Origin: Fistulifera solaris
Taxonomy: Eukaryota > Bacillariophyta > Bacillariophyceae > Naviculales > Stauroneidaceae
DNA length: 64,000 nt
Assembly: GCA_030295235.1 (NCBI GenBank)
Contig: AP026172.1
Span: forward strand, 496,001-560,000
Direction: 5' to 3'
The notes under the pieces are model-generated. The model searched no databases, was not told the DNA's origin, and was given only the letters and a program-made list of their open reading frames with translations. How positions within the stretch are numbered: the first letter of the stretch is position 1; the number at the start of each line of letters is the position of its first letter. Made by a program: the position numbers and the translations under genes. This document shows, piece after piece, positions 21,415 through 33,326 of this stretch.

Positions 21415-22347
21415 GGTGTGGTGATGAAAAATGAAATGATTTTTTGGAAGGGTTTGTCGTTGTTACCCTTGATCACAGGCATTTCTTCAACTCCAATGTG
21501 ATTGCACACGGTAATTTCCAACATAACGTGTTTCCATCTTGCACAAGAAACACACCGCAATCGCCGTCCTCAAACTAAAGAACGAACCAAAGTTTGCAGT
21601 TTCAGACTCAGGAACAGAATGTACTCCACTTCTTACATCAGAAACAAATTAAAGTACTCACTAGGTACGTCATTTTGAATGTTTCTTTTTTTTAATTGTG
21701 TATTCTACAGAAGGTTTCTGAATGAAGTAAGTACGCACAACGATGAGGTAGGAAACTCAGATCTGACGTATGAGACTGAGGGCCATTTCCAACCGGAAGT
21801 TTCGTATTTCGTATTTTCGTATTTCGCGCGGTCGCGCACACTCCCTATTTGCCCAAACGGAAGGGAAATGAATAATAGGGAAGTTATCGCCTGTCATTTT
21901 CTCCGTAAAATCTTGGATACGATCGCAAAATACGAAAATAAGAAATACGGAACTGCCGGTTAGAAATGGCACTAATGTTTAAGCCGGGTGCCGGTTGAAA
22001 ACCGTCAATTGGCGCTGTAAGAAAAAGTGTACGATTTGATGGTAGTGATACACGTCGGACAGTGTGCGTTGTCCGTTTCCCAAACCAAAACGAGGTGATA
22101 TTAAGGTACTAGGAGTCGAAAACTGTTAGAGTTAGAGCTACATTTGTAAAACCGGGTCCTCCTTGGTTTCGTACGTCCAGCGTTCGACTGGAACACACAA
22201 AGAACTGCAAGCCAACCAAAACATCGACCGCGCCGACGAAACCGGAGAACCAAAGTTTTCTTCATTCCAATTCAATGTTAAAAAAAAGCAGATTGCTTTG
22301 AATTCAGGTTACGTTTTCTGGTGCTATTCTTTCTTAATTAGTCAAGC
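21415..22347. other. Divergent intergenic region
   Basis: About 0.9 kb between the minus-strand DNA-binding candidate and NOG1. It contains the inverted-repeat element at 21782-21970 and otherwise only short frames without coding character. Confidence 0.4.
21782..21970. repeat. 189-bp inverted-repeat element (MITE-like)
   Basis: The left arm 21782-21822 begins GCCATTTCCAACCGG and the right arm 21930-21970 is its reverse complement with about 4 mismatches over 41 bp. The arms are rich in CGTATTT repeats. The interior lacks coding character. No clear target duplication is visible beside the arms, so a transposon origin is plausible but not shown. It lies in the promoter region between the divergent DNA-binding and NOG1 genes. 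Confidence 0.6.
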
Positions 22348-24518
22348 ATGCCCGTGTACAACTTCAAGTCGATGAATCCAGTGCCGGCGGCAGCGGAGCT
22401 GATCGACATTGTCCTCATGAGGACTCAACGAAGAACCCCAACAGTTATTCACCCTGGATACAAGATCACACGTATTCGATCATTCTAGTAAGTTTATCTA
22501 TGTGTTAAGGCGTGTTTTATGAATATTTTTACTGACGGAGACTTCACAACGATCCCAACAGTATGAGAAAGATCAAGTTTACGCAACAAACCATCTCGGA
22601 ACGTCTGAGTAACATTCTGACAGACTTTCCTCGCCTGAACGACATTCACCCTTTTTATGCCGATCTATGCAATACGCTTTATGATCGCGATCATTACAAA
22701 TTGGCTCTTGGTCAGATTAATACTGCTCGCTCATTGGTTGACTCGATTGCGCGTGACATGCTCCGCATGGTCAAATATGGAGATTCGCTCTACCGGTGCA
22801 AATGTCTCAAGCGTGCAGCGTTGGGACGAATGTGCACCGTTCTCAAGCGCCAAAAGGCTTCTTTGGCATATTTGGAAGAAGTTCGAAAGCATTTGTCGCG
22901 TTTGCCCGCGATTGATCCCAACACTCGAACCTTGCTCATGTGCGGGTTGCCCAACGTGGGCAAGTCGAGCTTCATGAACAAGATCACGCGAGGCAATGTC
23001 GATGTTCAGCCGTATGCTTTTACAACAAAGTCTCTCTTTGTTGGTCACTGCGATTACAAATACTTGCGTTGGCAGGTTATCGACACTCCTGGTATTCTGG
23101 ACCATCCTTTGGAGGAGCGCAATACCATTGAAATGCAGGCTATTATTGCTCTTGCACACTTGACATGCAGTGTATTGTATTTTGTTGACATTTCGGAGCA
23201 GTGTGGATACACCATTGAACAGCAGTGCTCCTTGTTCCGCAGTATCAAGCCGTTGTTTGCGAACAAGCAGCTCATTGTGGTGGTCAATAAGGTCGACCAG
23301 CAACCCTGGGAGACTCTTGACCCGGTCAAGAAAGACATGGTTGAAGACCTAGTTAAAGAATCTAACTGCTCCTTGATGACAATGTCCAACATTTCGGAAC
23401 ATGGCGTTTCGGAGGTCAAGATGGCAGCGTGCGACAAATTGTTGGAATCTCGAGTCGACTCCCGTATTGCGGGCAAGAAGATTGATGGCGTCATGAATCG
23501 TCTGCAAGTCTTCTACCCGAAACCTCGTGACCATGTCAAGAGAGAAGCCTATGTTCCGGAGTCCGTCTTGAACAACAAGTCCAGCGTCCCACAGCGCTCA
23601 CGTGTCGGATATGCTCCGACCGTCAACGATGATGATGATGATGACGATATGGACATGCACGAAACGCCGAAACTAGCCCGCGAGCTCATGTGGGAAAACG
23701 GCGGCCCCGGTGTGTGGGCTCCGGATTACCGCGATATTTACGATCTCAAGGATGATTCGTGGAAATACGACGCCATCCCCGAGATTATTGACGGCAAGAA
23801 TATTGCCGATTTTGTCGATCCGGATATTCTCCGCAAATTGGAAGAGTTGGAACGAGAAGAAGAACAGATTGTATCGGAATTGGAAGCGGCCAAGATGGGC
23901 GAGGAACCGGAGTCCGATTTGGACAGTGAAGAAGAAGCGGCGGTAGAAGCTATCCGCGAGCGCAAAAAGACAATCAAGATGATGAAATTAGCCAACAAAA
24001 GCCGCAATAAACCCGTTGTGCCACTGGAAATTCGCGGTAAATCCAAAGACAAACACGACAAGGGAGCCCTCGATGGTCAGGAAATCAAGAAGAAACTCGA
24101 TAGTTTGGGCATTGAATCCGATAAGATTGTCGAGAGAGGACGCAAAATGGCGGAAGAGCGCGGCCGCAAGAGAGAAAGGTCCGGAAGCCGCTTGCGTGGA
24201 GCACAAGAAGATGCCGAGATGGAAGACGTTGTTGACACGGAAGGTATGAGCAACAAACAACTAAAGAAGGTGAAGAAAGACCAACAAAATGCCAAGAAGG
24301 ACGAATTGAGTCGGGCACGTAGCCATTCTCGTCCCCGAGAACCCTCTCAAATGGGTTTGAAGGACGAAAAATCGGTGGACATTGCTCTGAAATTGGAGCG
24401 TGAAGGTCGAAAGGCGTGGGTGGGAGGCGCCGGAGAAGGAGATCAACGGAAGGCCGTCCATCTTGTGAAATGGTGTAACACGGGCAAGAAAAGAAACGGA
24501 ACCCATTATCAGAGATAA
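22348..24518 (+). CDS. NOG1: NOG1 nucleolar GTPase (60S ribosome biogenesis)
   Basis: NOG1 (GTPBP4) is needed for maturation and export of the large ribosomal subunit. Exons 22348-22487 and 22562-24518; the 74-nt intron splits a Tyr codon so that the joined protein reads [14 protein letters not shown], as in yeast NOG1. Total 698 aa. The N-terminal helical bundle is followed by a G domain with G1 GLPNVGKSS (about residue 175), G3 [14 protein letters not shown], and G4 NKVD. The C-terminal part has the NOG1-type [21 protein letters not shown] and [17 protein letters not shown] segments. It ends in a basic, Lys/Arg-rich tail consistent with nucleolar targeting. No frame slip is needed. Confidence 0.95.
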
Positions 24519-24922
24519 GTTGAATGGTTTGAAAGTTTAATTAGCTGTTATGGCTCAATAGACGAAGTTCGAACCCAATCATGCATGTCGACTTATCTAT
24601 TACTTCGTTCCTCGATCGTTTGCTCTAACTAGGTACCGCTTTATTTCTTTGTACTTCTTCTCCTAAGAGTGTATTTAAGCGTTAGGACATTGCATTCGTA
24701 CACGACCGCCAACCGCTGCGTCAGCACGTCGTCACGCCTCATCCGCCGACGCGACGCGATAAAAGGCGAAGCAGACTCTTCACACCACCCAAAGCAAATT
24801 GCGCGATAACAAAACAGATAATAATATTGTCCGTTTCCGATGCATAGAGTTCCTTTTTCTTACGATACAATGCTGATTTGAAATTTCAATTACACAAATC
24901 AATTAATAATACACATTTGACC
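24519..24922. other. Intergenic NOG1 to EF-G2
   Basis: No gene recognised; includes the promoter of the EF-G2 gene. A GC-rich stretch with several CGTC/GACG words lies near 24710-24760. Confidence 0.4.
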
Positions 24923-27600
24923 ATGTTACGCGCGGCTGCGAAGATCCCTCGTCGTGGTTGCCTATACCGTTACAAATCGAGCGTTGCGACGACGATCGAA
25001 GACCCGGCGTCCGCTCTGAGTGCCGAAATCAAACGATTGCGTCACATTCGCAATGTCGGAGTCTTTGCTCACGTCGATGCAGGAAAAACGACGGTAACGG
25101 AACGCATGTTGGCATTGGCGGGAATTGTGCATCGCGCTGGTTCGGTCGATGAAGGAAATACGGTGACGGATTGGTACGTTTGAGTGACGATACTTTTTCT
25201 TTCTCTTGGAGATTTTTCGAATGCTGACATACTCTTTTTCGTACTTTAAGGCTCCCCGCTGAACGAGAACGCGGTATTACCATTCAAAGTGCCGCAATTT
25301 CATTTCAGTGGGATTGGCATAACAATCGGAAAGGAGATGATTACGAAGCCAATGATAGCGTTTCCATTTCGTTGATTGATAATCCGGGTCATGTGGATTT
25401 TAGTGTTGAAGTGAATCGTACGGTAGCCGTCTTGGATGGTGCAGTGTTGGTGGTGGACGCCGTTGCGGGTGTGCAAGCTCAAACGGAGACAGTGTGGCGT
25501 GCGATGACCCGGCCATCCCTCAACAATCACAATCCCGTCGAACACACAGTCGAACGACAAGATCATGCCCATGAGCCATTGCCGTGTTTAGCCATGGTGA
25601 ACAAAATGGATAAGGAGGGGTGCCATTTTGGCAGTGCGATCGCGTCATTACGACAAAAACTTCCGGGTGCGAATCCCATTCCCATTCAAATACCGTTGTT
25701 CCGCTCGTCGTCTACCAATAAGGCCGGAATATTTCCTTACGGCGTCGTCGCGGCATCAGCGAATGATGATGCGGCGGGTGGAGGTCTGAGTGGCGAATTC
25801 GTCGGTTTGGTCGATTTGGTGCACATGCGGGCCGTCCTGTGGCCCGAATCAAGCAATGTTTCACAGGTCGAAAACTGTGTACCGCAAACCATCCAGTTAC
25901 TCCAACCGGTCACCCACGCAGCGGTCGATCCGGATTGTCAAGTCACCCAGCAAGCTTTGAGTGCACGTTCGAATTTAATAGAACTGCTGGCAGATTGTGA
26001 CGAAGAAATTGCCGAACTGTTCTTAGCGGAACAGGAACCCGATAATGCCACATTGCGAATGGCGTTACGGAGAGCCACGTTATCTCGGAAAGCGTTACCG
26101 GTTGTGACAGGTGCTGCGTTGCGTGGAAAAGGCATTGAGCCATTGTTAGACGCCATTGCTGATTTGTTACCGAGTCCACTCGATCGCCTACCACCCGCGC
26201 TGGTGTGTTTGGAGCAAGGCCAAAACAGTAGTGAAAAGCCCGGAAGCATTACCGTAGGCCATCCGTTGCATCCCCAAGTTCTTGCGTTCGCGTTCAAGGT
26301 TGTGCACATGAAAGGACGGGGAGGTAGTGGTGATGGACGCGTGGTGTTTGCTCGAGTCTATTCCGGAGAACTCCGAGAGAGGGATTGTCTTCGCGTATTA
26401 AGTCCTCCATCACCGGGGGAACGTACGGTTGTCCCCCGCATTGAGCGTATTGGATCTATGCTGGAATTGGCCGGTGGTCGTTTTGATCGTCTGGAGTCCG
26501 GCGTTTGCCGGAGTGGTGAAGTCTGCGCGTTAGTCGGATTGAAATCTGTAGTAACGGGTGATACAATTTTGATGGGACCCGAGAAAGGAAACAAGAAACA
26601 ACAAAAGAAAAATAATTCTTTGATTTGTCTCGCAGGAGTGGCAGCACCCAAGCCAGTATTGAAGGTTCGCTTAGAGACGGATTCAACGGAACAGCAAACT
26701 GCGTTGCTGGACGCCTTGTCCCTATTGACCGTGGAAGATCCCAGTCTCGTTGTTGAAGAAGTAGAATCATCAACACTACTCGGGGGCCTTGGAGAGTTAC
26801 ACATTGACGTTACACTGGATAGGCTAAGACGTGAGTTTGGGATCAATGTCCGGGCAGGCTCACCTTCCGTTTCATATCGAGAGACGATCATCGACGACAT
26901 GGAAACCGCCGGACTCTGCAATTTTGACAAAACGATTGGAGGAACCCGCATGCAAGCGGCTGTTCATCTTCTCTTGGAACCAACTTGGGGCGATGAAAGT
27001 GAAGACGAATCCGCTTGCATGCTTCTCTTTGAACCGATTGTGGCTGTAAGCGACCGCGCGAAGACATACCTAGGGCTTGATCTAGAATCATCCGATGAAG
27101 ATTTGATGCTACGATCCGAGTTGTTCAAGTCGGTGGTACAGGGATGTCAAGGCGCAATGAGACGAGGACCCCTGAGTTCTTATTCAATGGTTAACCTAAA
27201 ATGTACGGTCTTGAACATAGAGGCGGAAGAGGGACTAAGCAGCTTGCAAGCAATGCCTGGCTCGCTACGAGCGGCTTCTGCTAACGCTGTTGCTACCGTG
27301 CTTTCGGAAAATCGATCGCTGTGTACCGTGCTGGAGCCGACCATGAGCATAGAAGTATCTTTACCGAATGATTATGTTGGCACGGTCCTTTCGGACTTGT
27401 CAAGCCGTCGCGGAAACGTCGCTGACATTCTGGTGGGTGAAACGGGTACGAATCGTGTCGCGTCCAAGGCGTTGGTACGAGGCGAAGTTCCGCTCGTTGG
27501 TATTCTCGGCTATTCGAATAGTCTTCGAAGTCTAACGGGAGGCGAGGGTGCTTTTACGGCTGAATACAAGGGGCACTCTCCCACAAGTATCTCTTTATAA
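24923..27600 (+). CDS. GFM2: Mitochondrial elongation factor G2 (GFM2 type)
   Basis: EF-G2mt acts with RRF to split mitochondrial ribosomes after termination. Exons 24923-25173 and 25251-27600; the 77-nt intron splits the Trp codon of [20 protein letters not shown]. Total 866 aa. The N-terminus is basic and lacks acidic residues for the first 25 positions, fitting a mitochondrial presequence. G motifs: AHVDAGKT (residues 49-56), DNPGHVDF and NKMD. The DNPGHVDF form replaces the usual DTPGHVDF. The wording [19 protein letters not shown]...[12 protein letters not shown] fits GFM2 better than EF-G1. Domains II-V follow to the C-terminus. An insert-rich region after G4 is longer than in bacterial EF-G. 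Confidence 0.88.
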
Positions 27601-27676
27601 CAATAAATGCACATTGTACCTTTTAGTTAAAATACATAATTCAGTTATTTTAGATACAATGACCACAAACAAAAAC

Positions 27677-28765
27677 TTATTTCGGTAAAAGATCTTTGCT
27701 TTCCGTATCGTCCTTGATTTTTCCGAACGTGGGCAGTGGGTTGCTGAAGAAATAGACCGAGGCCAAAATGACGACCGCCCCCATGTTAAATTGCATACCT
27801 AATGGAGTGCCGAATAGGATCATCGATAAGACCGATGAAACTACCACCGATACGCCCGTGGCGAGTCCCTTCAAGACATTATCGGCGTATTTGATGACCG
27901 CCGCAACCAGCATACCACCACCAGCTTGTAGCATGACCAAAATCCACGCCCATGCACTAAAACCGTGCAAATATGGCATACCAGGATTGGCGGGCTTCTG
28001 AAAGCAGGATTGAAGAAGAGCAATAATACAACAGAAAAAGGCCATCTGAATGTTTCGCATCCAAAGAGAAGCCTGTGGTTCTTGGGTCGCATCGGAGGAT
28101 ACCTTCTTGAGTACCTTTTCAAAGTAAACACCTGCCAGAGCCGAACAAAAACAAGCGACCGTCACCGCCGACAACCCCACAAACAAGTTTTGATGCGTGT
28201 CGTCACCACCCGATGATTTCTTTTCACCAAGCACGACAACGGCTACACCGAGTGAGAGTCCCACCAGGCAAACCCATTGCTGCACCGAGTAACGACGTTG
28301 CAGCATGAGGACACTGACAATCGCCGTCGTGACCAGCTTGCCCTGATAGGTCACCTGAAAAATCGGCGCCGTCAAGTTCGAGAAGGCTACATACAGCAAC
28401 GTATTCTGCACCAGATACAGCAACGAGGGTACCATGATGATTAAAGCATCCATTGGCTTTTGAAAGACGTGTTGATGGAGCGAAGCCATCAAATTACCCG
28501 AAGTAGTGTGAAACTCAAAGAGCGCAGCGAGTATCAGTTTCGAAAGCTCCGTAACCACAATCAAATGATTCACATCGTAGAGTTCACTTTCGGGGACACC
28601 CGCGCGAGTGAAACGACCGACCAGAACCGTCGAAGAGTTCTGTAAGACCATCATGATGAGCAACAATAGCTTGAAACTGTACGCGGACGTGTTGTTTTTG
28701 CTGCTCTCTGCCGCGCCACTCGCCACGGAAAGAGGCGTCTTCCCACTGTTGTTGCGGCTGACCAT
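27677..28765 (-). CDS. SLC35A-type nucleotide-sugar transporter
   Basis: Single exon, 362 aa, about ten hydrophobic helices. The SLC35A group exchanges UDP-galactose, UDP-GlcNAc, CMP-sialic acid or similar with nucleoside monophosphates across the Golgi membrane. Diagnostic blocks are VPSLLYLVQNTLLYVAFSNL, APIFQVTYQGKLVTTAIVSV and GLSLGVAVVVLGE, then FSAWAWILVMLQAGGGMLVA and KYADNVLKGLATGVSVVVSS. The N-terminal 25 residues are Ser/Asn-rich and cytosolic. Substrate cannot be assigned. It ends 77 nt from the convergent EF-G2 stop. Confidence 0.88.
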   Translation of the reverse strand: MVSRNNSGKTPLSVASGAAESSKNNTSAYSFKLLLLIMMVLQNSSTVLVGRFTRAGVPESELYDVNHLIVVTELSKLILAALFEFHTTSGNLMASLHQHVFQKPMDALIIMVPSLLYLVQNTLLYVAFSNLTAPIFQVTYQGKLVTTAIVSVLMLQRRYSVQQWVCLVGLSLGVAVVVLGEKKSSGGDDTHQNLFVGLSAVTVACFCSALAGVYFEKVLKKVSSDATQEPQASLWMRNIQMAFFCCIIALLQSCFQKPANPGMPYLHGFSAWAWILVMLQAGGGMLVAAVIKYADNVLKGLATGVSVVVSSVLSMILFGTPLGMQFNMGAVVILASVYFFSNPLPTFGKIKDDTESKDLLPK

Positions 28766-29287
28766 TCTTCTTGGCTTAACGTGAAATGGGATTGGCTGAA
28801 GGAAGCAGCAAGGCCAGAATTTCTACTTCAGCAACAATGAAGGCAATGACCTTTATCAAACAAAGGCGACGAAAGACGAAACATGGCTGTATTTTTCGCG
28901 CATCGGCCAAAAAAAGACGGAGTACTTACTTGAATCTTTACTATAGGCCACTTTGTAAAGGGGTACTACATTCTGAGTTATACTTCTTAATGTATTTATA
29001 TTATGTCTTCACGAGTAAGACTCGAAGACGTTTTGGAACTTAAAATCGAAAGACGAATCCGTCACGGCAAAATAATTCTCCCACTGGTAGAGCGAAAAGC
29101 ACTCTATGCAAACCAGACGCCAACTGACTACAGGTGTGCCCTAAGGTCAGTCTATCACGCTGATAACTATCATAGGCCTGATTGCTAACGTTCTACGCTC
29201 TATCGGCCTCTAACGAACTCGCGAACCATAATCATTTCCTAACATTTTCAAACAGAACCATGCGTTCCACCTTACCAGTAGACGTTA
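28766..29287. other. Intergenic, no gene recognised
   Basis: About 0.5 kb between two minus-strand genes. Contains a one-mismatch copy of the recurrent motif (GACGGAGTA, 28916-28924). Short frames here lack conserved features. Confidence 0.35.
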
Positions 29288-30338
29288 TTAATACGCCATG
29301 TGCTTCTTCACGCTAGCCGGGTCGACTTCTCCACCCTTGAAACGATCTGGATCCACTTTAGGTACGATCGGTTCTCTCCAAGTCAAAGTCGTCTTGCCCT
29401 TGGGACCTTCACACGAGACCTGTCCATTCATCGGTAGGGATCCCCACTTCCCCATGGGCGGCGGTGTTCCCTTTTGCAGGCTTCCAGAAGTTCAATAGTC
29501 GTCTTGGGAGTCAAGCACTCATAGTAATCATCATTGAGTTGAACCATGGGAGCGTTCGCACACGCGCCCAAACATTCCACTTCGAGTAGAGTAAACAAAC
29601 CATCCGACGTCGTTTCGCCGTTCTTGATACCGAGGTGCTTCTCAATGGTTTGACGAATATCATTGCTACCGCAGATCATGCAAGGAGTGGTACCGCAGAG
29701 TTGAATAAAGTACTTGCCGACCGGGGTGCGATTGAACATGGTATAAAAGGAAGCAACTTCGTATACACGGACGGGAGCGACCTCGCAAATTTGTGCCACC
29801 TTATTCATGGCAGCCACCGGAAGCCATCCTCCACTTTGGCGTTGCGCCAAGTCTAACAAGGGAATCATGGCGGCTCGTTTGTAATTGTTGGGATATTTTC
29901 CTAGAATGTGAGAAACGCGCTCATAATTCTCGGCATTAAAGTCGAAATGGGATGTTCGGCTATCATTCTCCGGACTTTCAATGTGCTGTAAAAACAAAAA
30001 AACGAAATCACGTAGCATTAGACGAATATATATCAACTGTAATTGTTTTTTGTGTGAATGAGGGGAGATCCGAAGGATAATTCCAAGAGACTGACTCGGT
30101 TGCGAGCAACAAATTGCAAAAGCCTTTGTCTCCTCCACCGCCGACAAATTAGCAAGGATACGACATCACATGTAAAATATGATGCAAAAAGCAGAGAAAC
30201 AACACAATAAATCAAAGGTACGTCGAAAGGTACACTTACAAACGGTTTGGCTCCAAACATTCGAACCGAAGGTTTGTGTAACGATGAGCGGTTCGCGGAA
30301 GCTAGCTTGCTTCCGCTGCGCAATATAGCACTCCACAT
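29288..30338 (-). CDS. NDUFV2: Complex I 24-kDa subunit (NDUFV2/NuoE)
   Basis: Part of the NADH-oxidising arm of mitochondrial complex I; carries the N1a [2Fe-2S] cluster. Exons 30338-30240 and 29985-29288; the 254-nt GT-AG intron is long for this window. Exon 1 encodes a basic mitochondrial presequence ([17 protein letters not shown]...). Exon 2 has [27 protein letters not shown] and [14 protein letters not shown], giving the four cluster Cys ligands (C..C and C...C). A frame slip in the T4 run 29472-29475 must be read with one more base; the C-terminus is then [13 protein letters not shown], followed by [13 protein letters not shown], to the stop at 29288-29290. Without that correction the protein is cut by about 50 residues. 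Total about 265 aa. Confidence 0.93.
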
Positions 30339-31165
30339 GTTTGTCAAGTGAAAACAGAAAAGACTGAAAGGCTCTTTGTAGCTAATGCGTTGAAGCAAAG
30401 AAGAGGGTGATGTCGAGCAATAAAATTCATTATTTGAGGAAAAAGGAGCTTGCGCTGCGCTCGCACTCGCAGCAACGAGCGAACTGACGACAACAACACT
30501 ATACTTTGTACTCCTTTGACAACAAATAGCCGCACGGAAAACGGAACCAATCTGAGTCCCGTGTTGTTTGTCCCTGTATCGAGTCACCGAAAAAGCGTCA
30601 AAAATCCGGTACTGGTTCGGAAGTAAAAGCCGTAATGACGTCGTAGGCCGTGGGCCTAGAAAATGTACTAAATTCAGCGAATATGTTTCATTTAGGGTTA
30701 CTTTCTCTGTCCTAACGGTAGCCATGAACTAAACAGTGAAGAGTTGTGCACAGTCTACATAACAGTCGTCGAAACGTGAACAATCTACTATAGGATAAAA
30801 AAGGTTAGGGTCTTGGATGGATTGCGAAATGGATGTCACAGAGGTGTCTATGCATCAAGCTGTGCATTTTCCGCCCAACCTTCATCATCCACGAACGAAA
30901 TCCGTTGCAACAACAGCGACAACGCATAGTACCTAAAGCTACAGAAAGCCTACGCAACGATCCGCTTTATGGACACTGCAGCGAACACGCCCCAGTGGCT
31001 CAATTAGCACTTCACAAGTCGTGTTTTGAGTTGTCAACATTCTCTCATTCATCTCACAAATTATGCAGCCATCACTGAACGAATCAATCATCATCAGTTG
31101 ATGTTGCAATACTGTCTGCCCTGTGGTACCGCCAAACTCTCGACAAACGTAAGTGAATCATCATC
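30339..31165. other. Divergent intergenic region
   Basis: 0.8 kb between NDUFV2 and the DUF6824 gene. One TGACGTCG word lies near 30636. No coding segment convinces me. Confidence 0.35.
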
Positions 31166-31960
31166 ATGAATCGGATTCAAGACAGTTGTGACGAAAATAG
31201 TCCCTGTAAGAACATCATTTGTATGATCGGAAAGGGCATTGCATCTATTCAAAACCGAGACCGAGCTGTCATTTATGATACTCCTGTTGACTCGGACGTT
31301 TTATGTGGTCAAGATAAGAACCTGAAAAATCACCCCGGCAACAAGATCTTCGATTCGATGGTCAAATCGGAGGCCACGCGTTACCAAGGAGCATCATCCA
31401 AGCAAGAGAAAATGGATATTTCCCAAGAAATTGTAACGAATATGCGGAAACGTTACAATAGTCGGTTTTTGAAGAAGTTCACGGTGAACGGCAAAGAATT
31501 CTGGAAGGAAATTTCCGACGCAAAGGCTCGAGACAAGGTCACCCACAAGATCCGAGGTTTTGCTAAGGAATTCAAACGATGTGATCGGAGCCCCTCTCCC
31601 GACAACACGTCAATGACCAGCAAGGAAAGTGAAACAGAAATGAAGTCGGGTCCTCAGGATACGGTGCTGGGCGCCCTCATACAGAAGCGGCAAATGATCA
31701 TGTCCAATACTGAAATCAGTGCTTTGGGAACCCAAGATCAACAGCAATTCTCCCACGCGTGTCTTTCCCGTTACGAAGATCACTTGGATTCGGTAAGAAG
31801 TGATGATATTCGTGAATTTCTCATCGAACCGTTCGGTGTCCGCTATGACTCGAAAGAAACGGTGTTTAATTCGCTTCGCACTGAAGATTTGGATGCCATG
31901 GATACCACGATGGCCGAGCCGGTTCCCGTCAACGAGTGGAGGGATCCGATGATCGAGTAA
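31166..31960 (+). CDS. DUF6824-domain protein (diatom family)
   Basis: Single exon, 264 aa. The core, about residues 40-135, starts DSDVLCGQDKNLKNHPGNKIF and continues YQGASSKQEKMDISQEIVTNMRKRYNSRFLKK, FWKEISDAKARDKVTHKIRG. This is the pattern of DUF6824 (usual form DVLCGRG...HPGN..F), a domain that I know to be highly expanded in diatoms. Its function is not established. The variant GQDK replaces the more common GRGK. The rest is polar without recognisable domain. The ATG chosen is the first in frame; MNRIQDSCDENSPCKN is not a targeting peptide. Confidence 0.8.
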   Translation: MNRIQDSCDENSPCKNIICMIGKGIASIQNRDRAVIYDTPVDSDVLCGQDKNLKNHPGNKIFDSMVKSEATRYQGASSKQEKMDISQEIVTNMRKRYNSRFLKKFTVNGKEFWKEISDAKARDKVTHKIRGFAKEFKRCDRSPSPDNTSMTSKESETEMKSGPQDTVLGALIQKRQMIMSNTEISALGTQDQQQFSHACLSRYEDHLDSVRSDDIREFLIEPFGVRYDSKETVFNSLRTEDLDAMDTTMAEPVPVNEWRDPMIE

Positions 31961-32396
31961 AGCATCATTGTTTCGGGTATTATTATCCAATAGTCATCGT
32001 GGGGATGACTTAGACTCCATTTATGGTGTTTCAACAATTTTTACAATATAATTTAAAAAAAAGATATTACGAAAGTTCAATTAGCTCACCAAAAGTTGAT
32101 CAAAGGTGCTCACGATGGAGTACTTTTCTTTATTCATCTGCTATACGCTATACCGGTACGGCTTTAGACTATACACGCATGGTTCAGCATGGACAAGCCA
32201 CTAGCGCATTCACGAGTCACGAGCATCTAACAAAGTCTGCTACAGAATAAGATTCGTAAACATTCAACCCATCTACTAAATTTGGCAAGTCAACATAGAG
32301 ACCGCATTACCGATTAACTGTTACACACAAGGAATAGAGTGCCTATTCGGATCGAAACGATGTAGAAGTAGAAGTGATTACGAAACCGAACGACGT
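31961..32396. other. Convergent 3' intergenic region
   Basis: AT-rich 0.4-kb spacer between the DUF6824 gene and the small minus-strand gene. Nothing recognised. Confidence 0.4.
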
Positions 32397-32477
32397 TTAC
32401 ATGCTCATGCTCATGCTCATACTTTCCACTTGCAACAAACGAGACATGAGTTCTCTGCTGGCAAACATTTGTTCCAT

Positions 32478-32512
<35 letters not shown>

Positions 32513-32639
32513 GTTGAAGGGGTTCCGCCGCTACTTGCCAGACGTTGTGTAAATTACGGCGAAGGCGAACGGGACCGTTCTCTTGGGCGAGAGCTAGGGC
32601 CAGAGCCAAAGCAACGGTAAGGAATCGACATGAGAACAT
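32397..32639 (-). CDS. Small secreted protein with poly-Asn and Met-Ser tail
   Basis: An 80-aa frame with a near-ideal signal peptide (MFSCRFLTVALALALALA) followed by QENGPVRLRRNLHNVWQ. A poly-Asn run of 11 comes from a trinucleotide repeat at about 32480-32512. The tail contains LMSRLLQVESMSMSMSM, an alternating Met-Ser end produced by the hexamer repeat ATGAGC. It resembles nothing I can name. Such short secreted, repeat-containing products occur in diatoms, including cell-wall candidates, but I do not assign that role. Confidence 0.5.
32480..32512. repeat. GTT/AAC trinucleotide microsatellite
   Basis: About eleven GTT units (AAC on the minus strand) in frame inside the small secreted protein gene, encoding poly-Asn. 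Confidence 0.9.
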
Positions 32640-33326
32640 GATGACTGGAAATTGAAAAAGGTTCTGTACAAAGGAACAAAAAGGCGCTTCGATTGAGCGT
32701 TTGCCACAAGATTGCAGTTTGATAAGAGTTGTGATGGTTTGGTTTTGCTCAGCTCTCGCGCAAAGAATTCGGCTCTATCCAGAAATTCGGCTTGTTGGTT
32801 GGGAGGAAAGCGCCAAAATTAGCGGAGAGGAGGAGAAAAAAAGATCCACGGGGCACAATTTTGGAAGTCCGTTGAGACTGTTGTTTACAGCAACGGAAAC
32901 AAATTTGTCGAAGATTCTCGTCCGAGTATTCGCGTTTCGACATAAGCCTACGATACAAAAGAGTAGGACACGCACTTGCAACTGGCACTAAGTCCCGGTA
33001 CCCCCTTCGTCACTCGGATAATAGAGGTGCGCTATGCCGCTCTCCGCTTCCGCATGCGCGGTGAGCGAGCCGGCCGTCGGCCAGAACATGTGTCTGGTCG
33101 CCGACCGTACAGCTGTAGTTGTATTCGGAAAATCTTGCCCTGTTGGGTTTGCTTCAAGATGCGGAACAGCGGGACAGATCAGCCATGCACATCTTGTCGG
33201 TGAACTTCAAGCCGAGGGACTCTGTGATCTATTGATGTTCATGTCGAAGAAGTTGAGGGTCCTGTTGAATTGATAAGCGCTGCGTTCGAGTTGACGGACT
33301 TTTCAGAAAAGCTTTGAGCGACAGTC
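32640..33326. other. Intergenic upstream of aureochrome
   Basis: About 0.7 kb; probably holds the divergent promoters of the small secreted gene and the aureochrome gene plus its 5' UTR. Frames here are short and uninformative. Confidence 0.35.

Noticed and set aside
29003-29188. 61-codon plus-strand frame in the spacer before NDUFV2
   Set aside because: No family resemblance and no splice context; likely chance.
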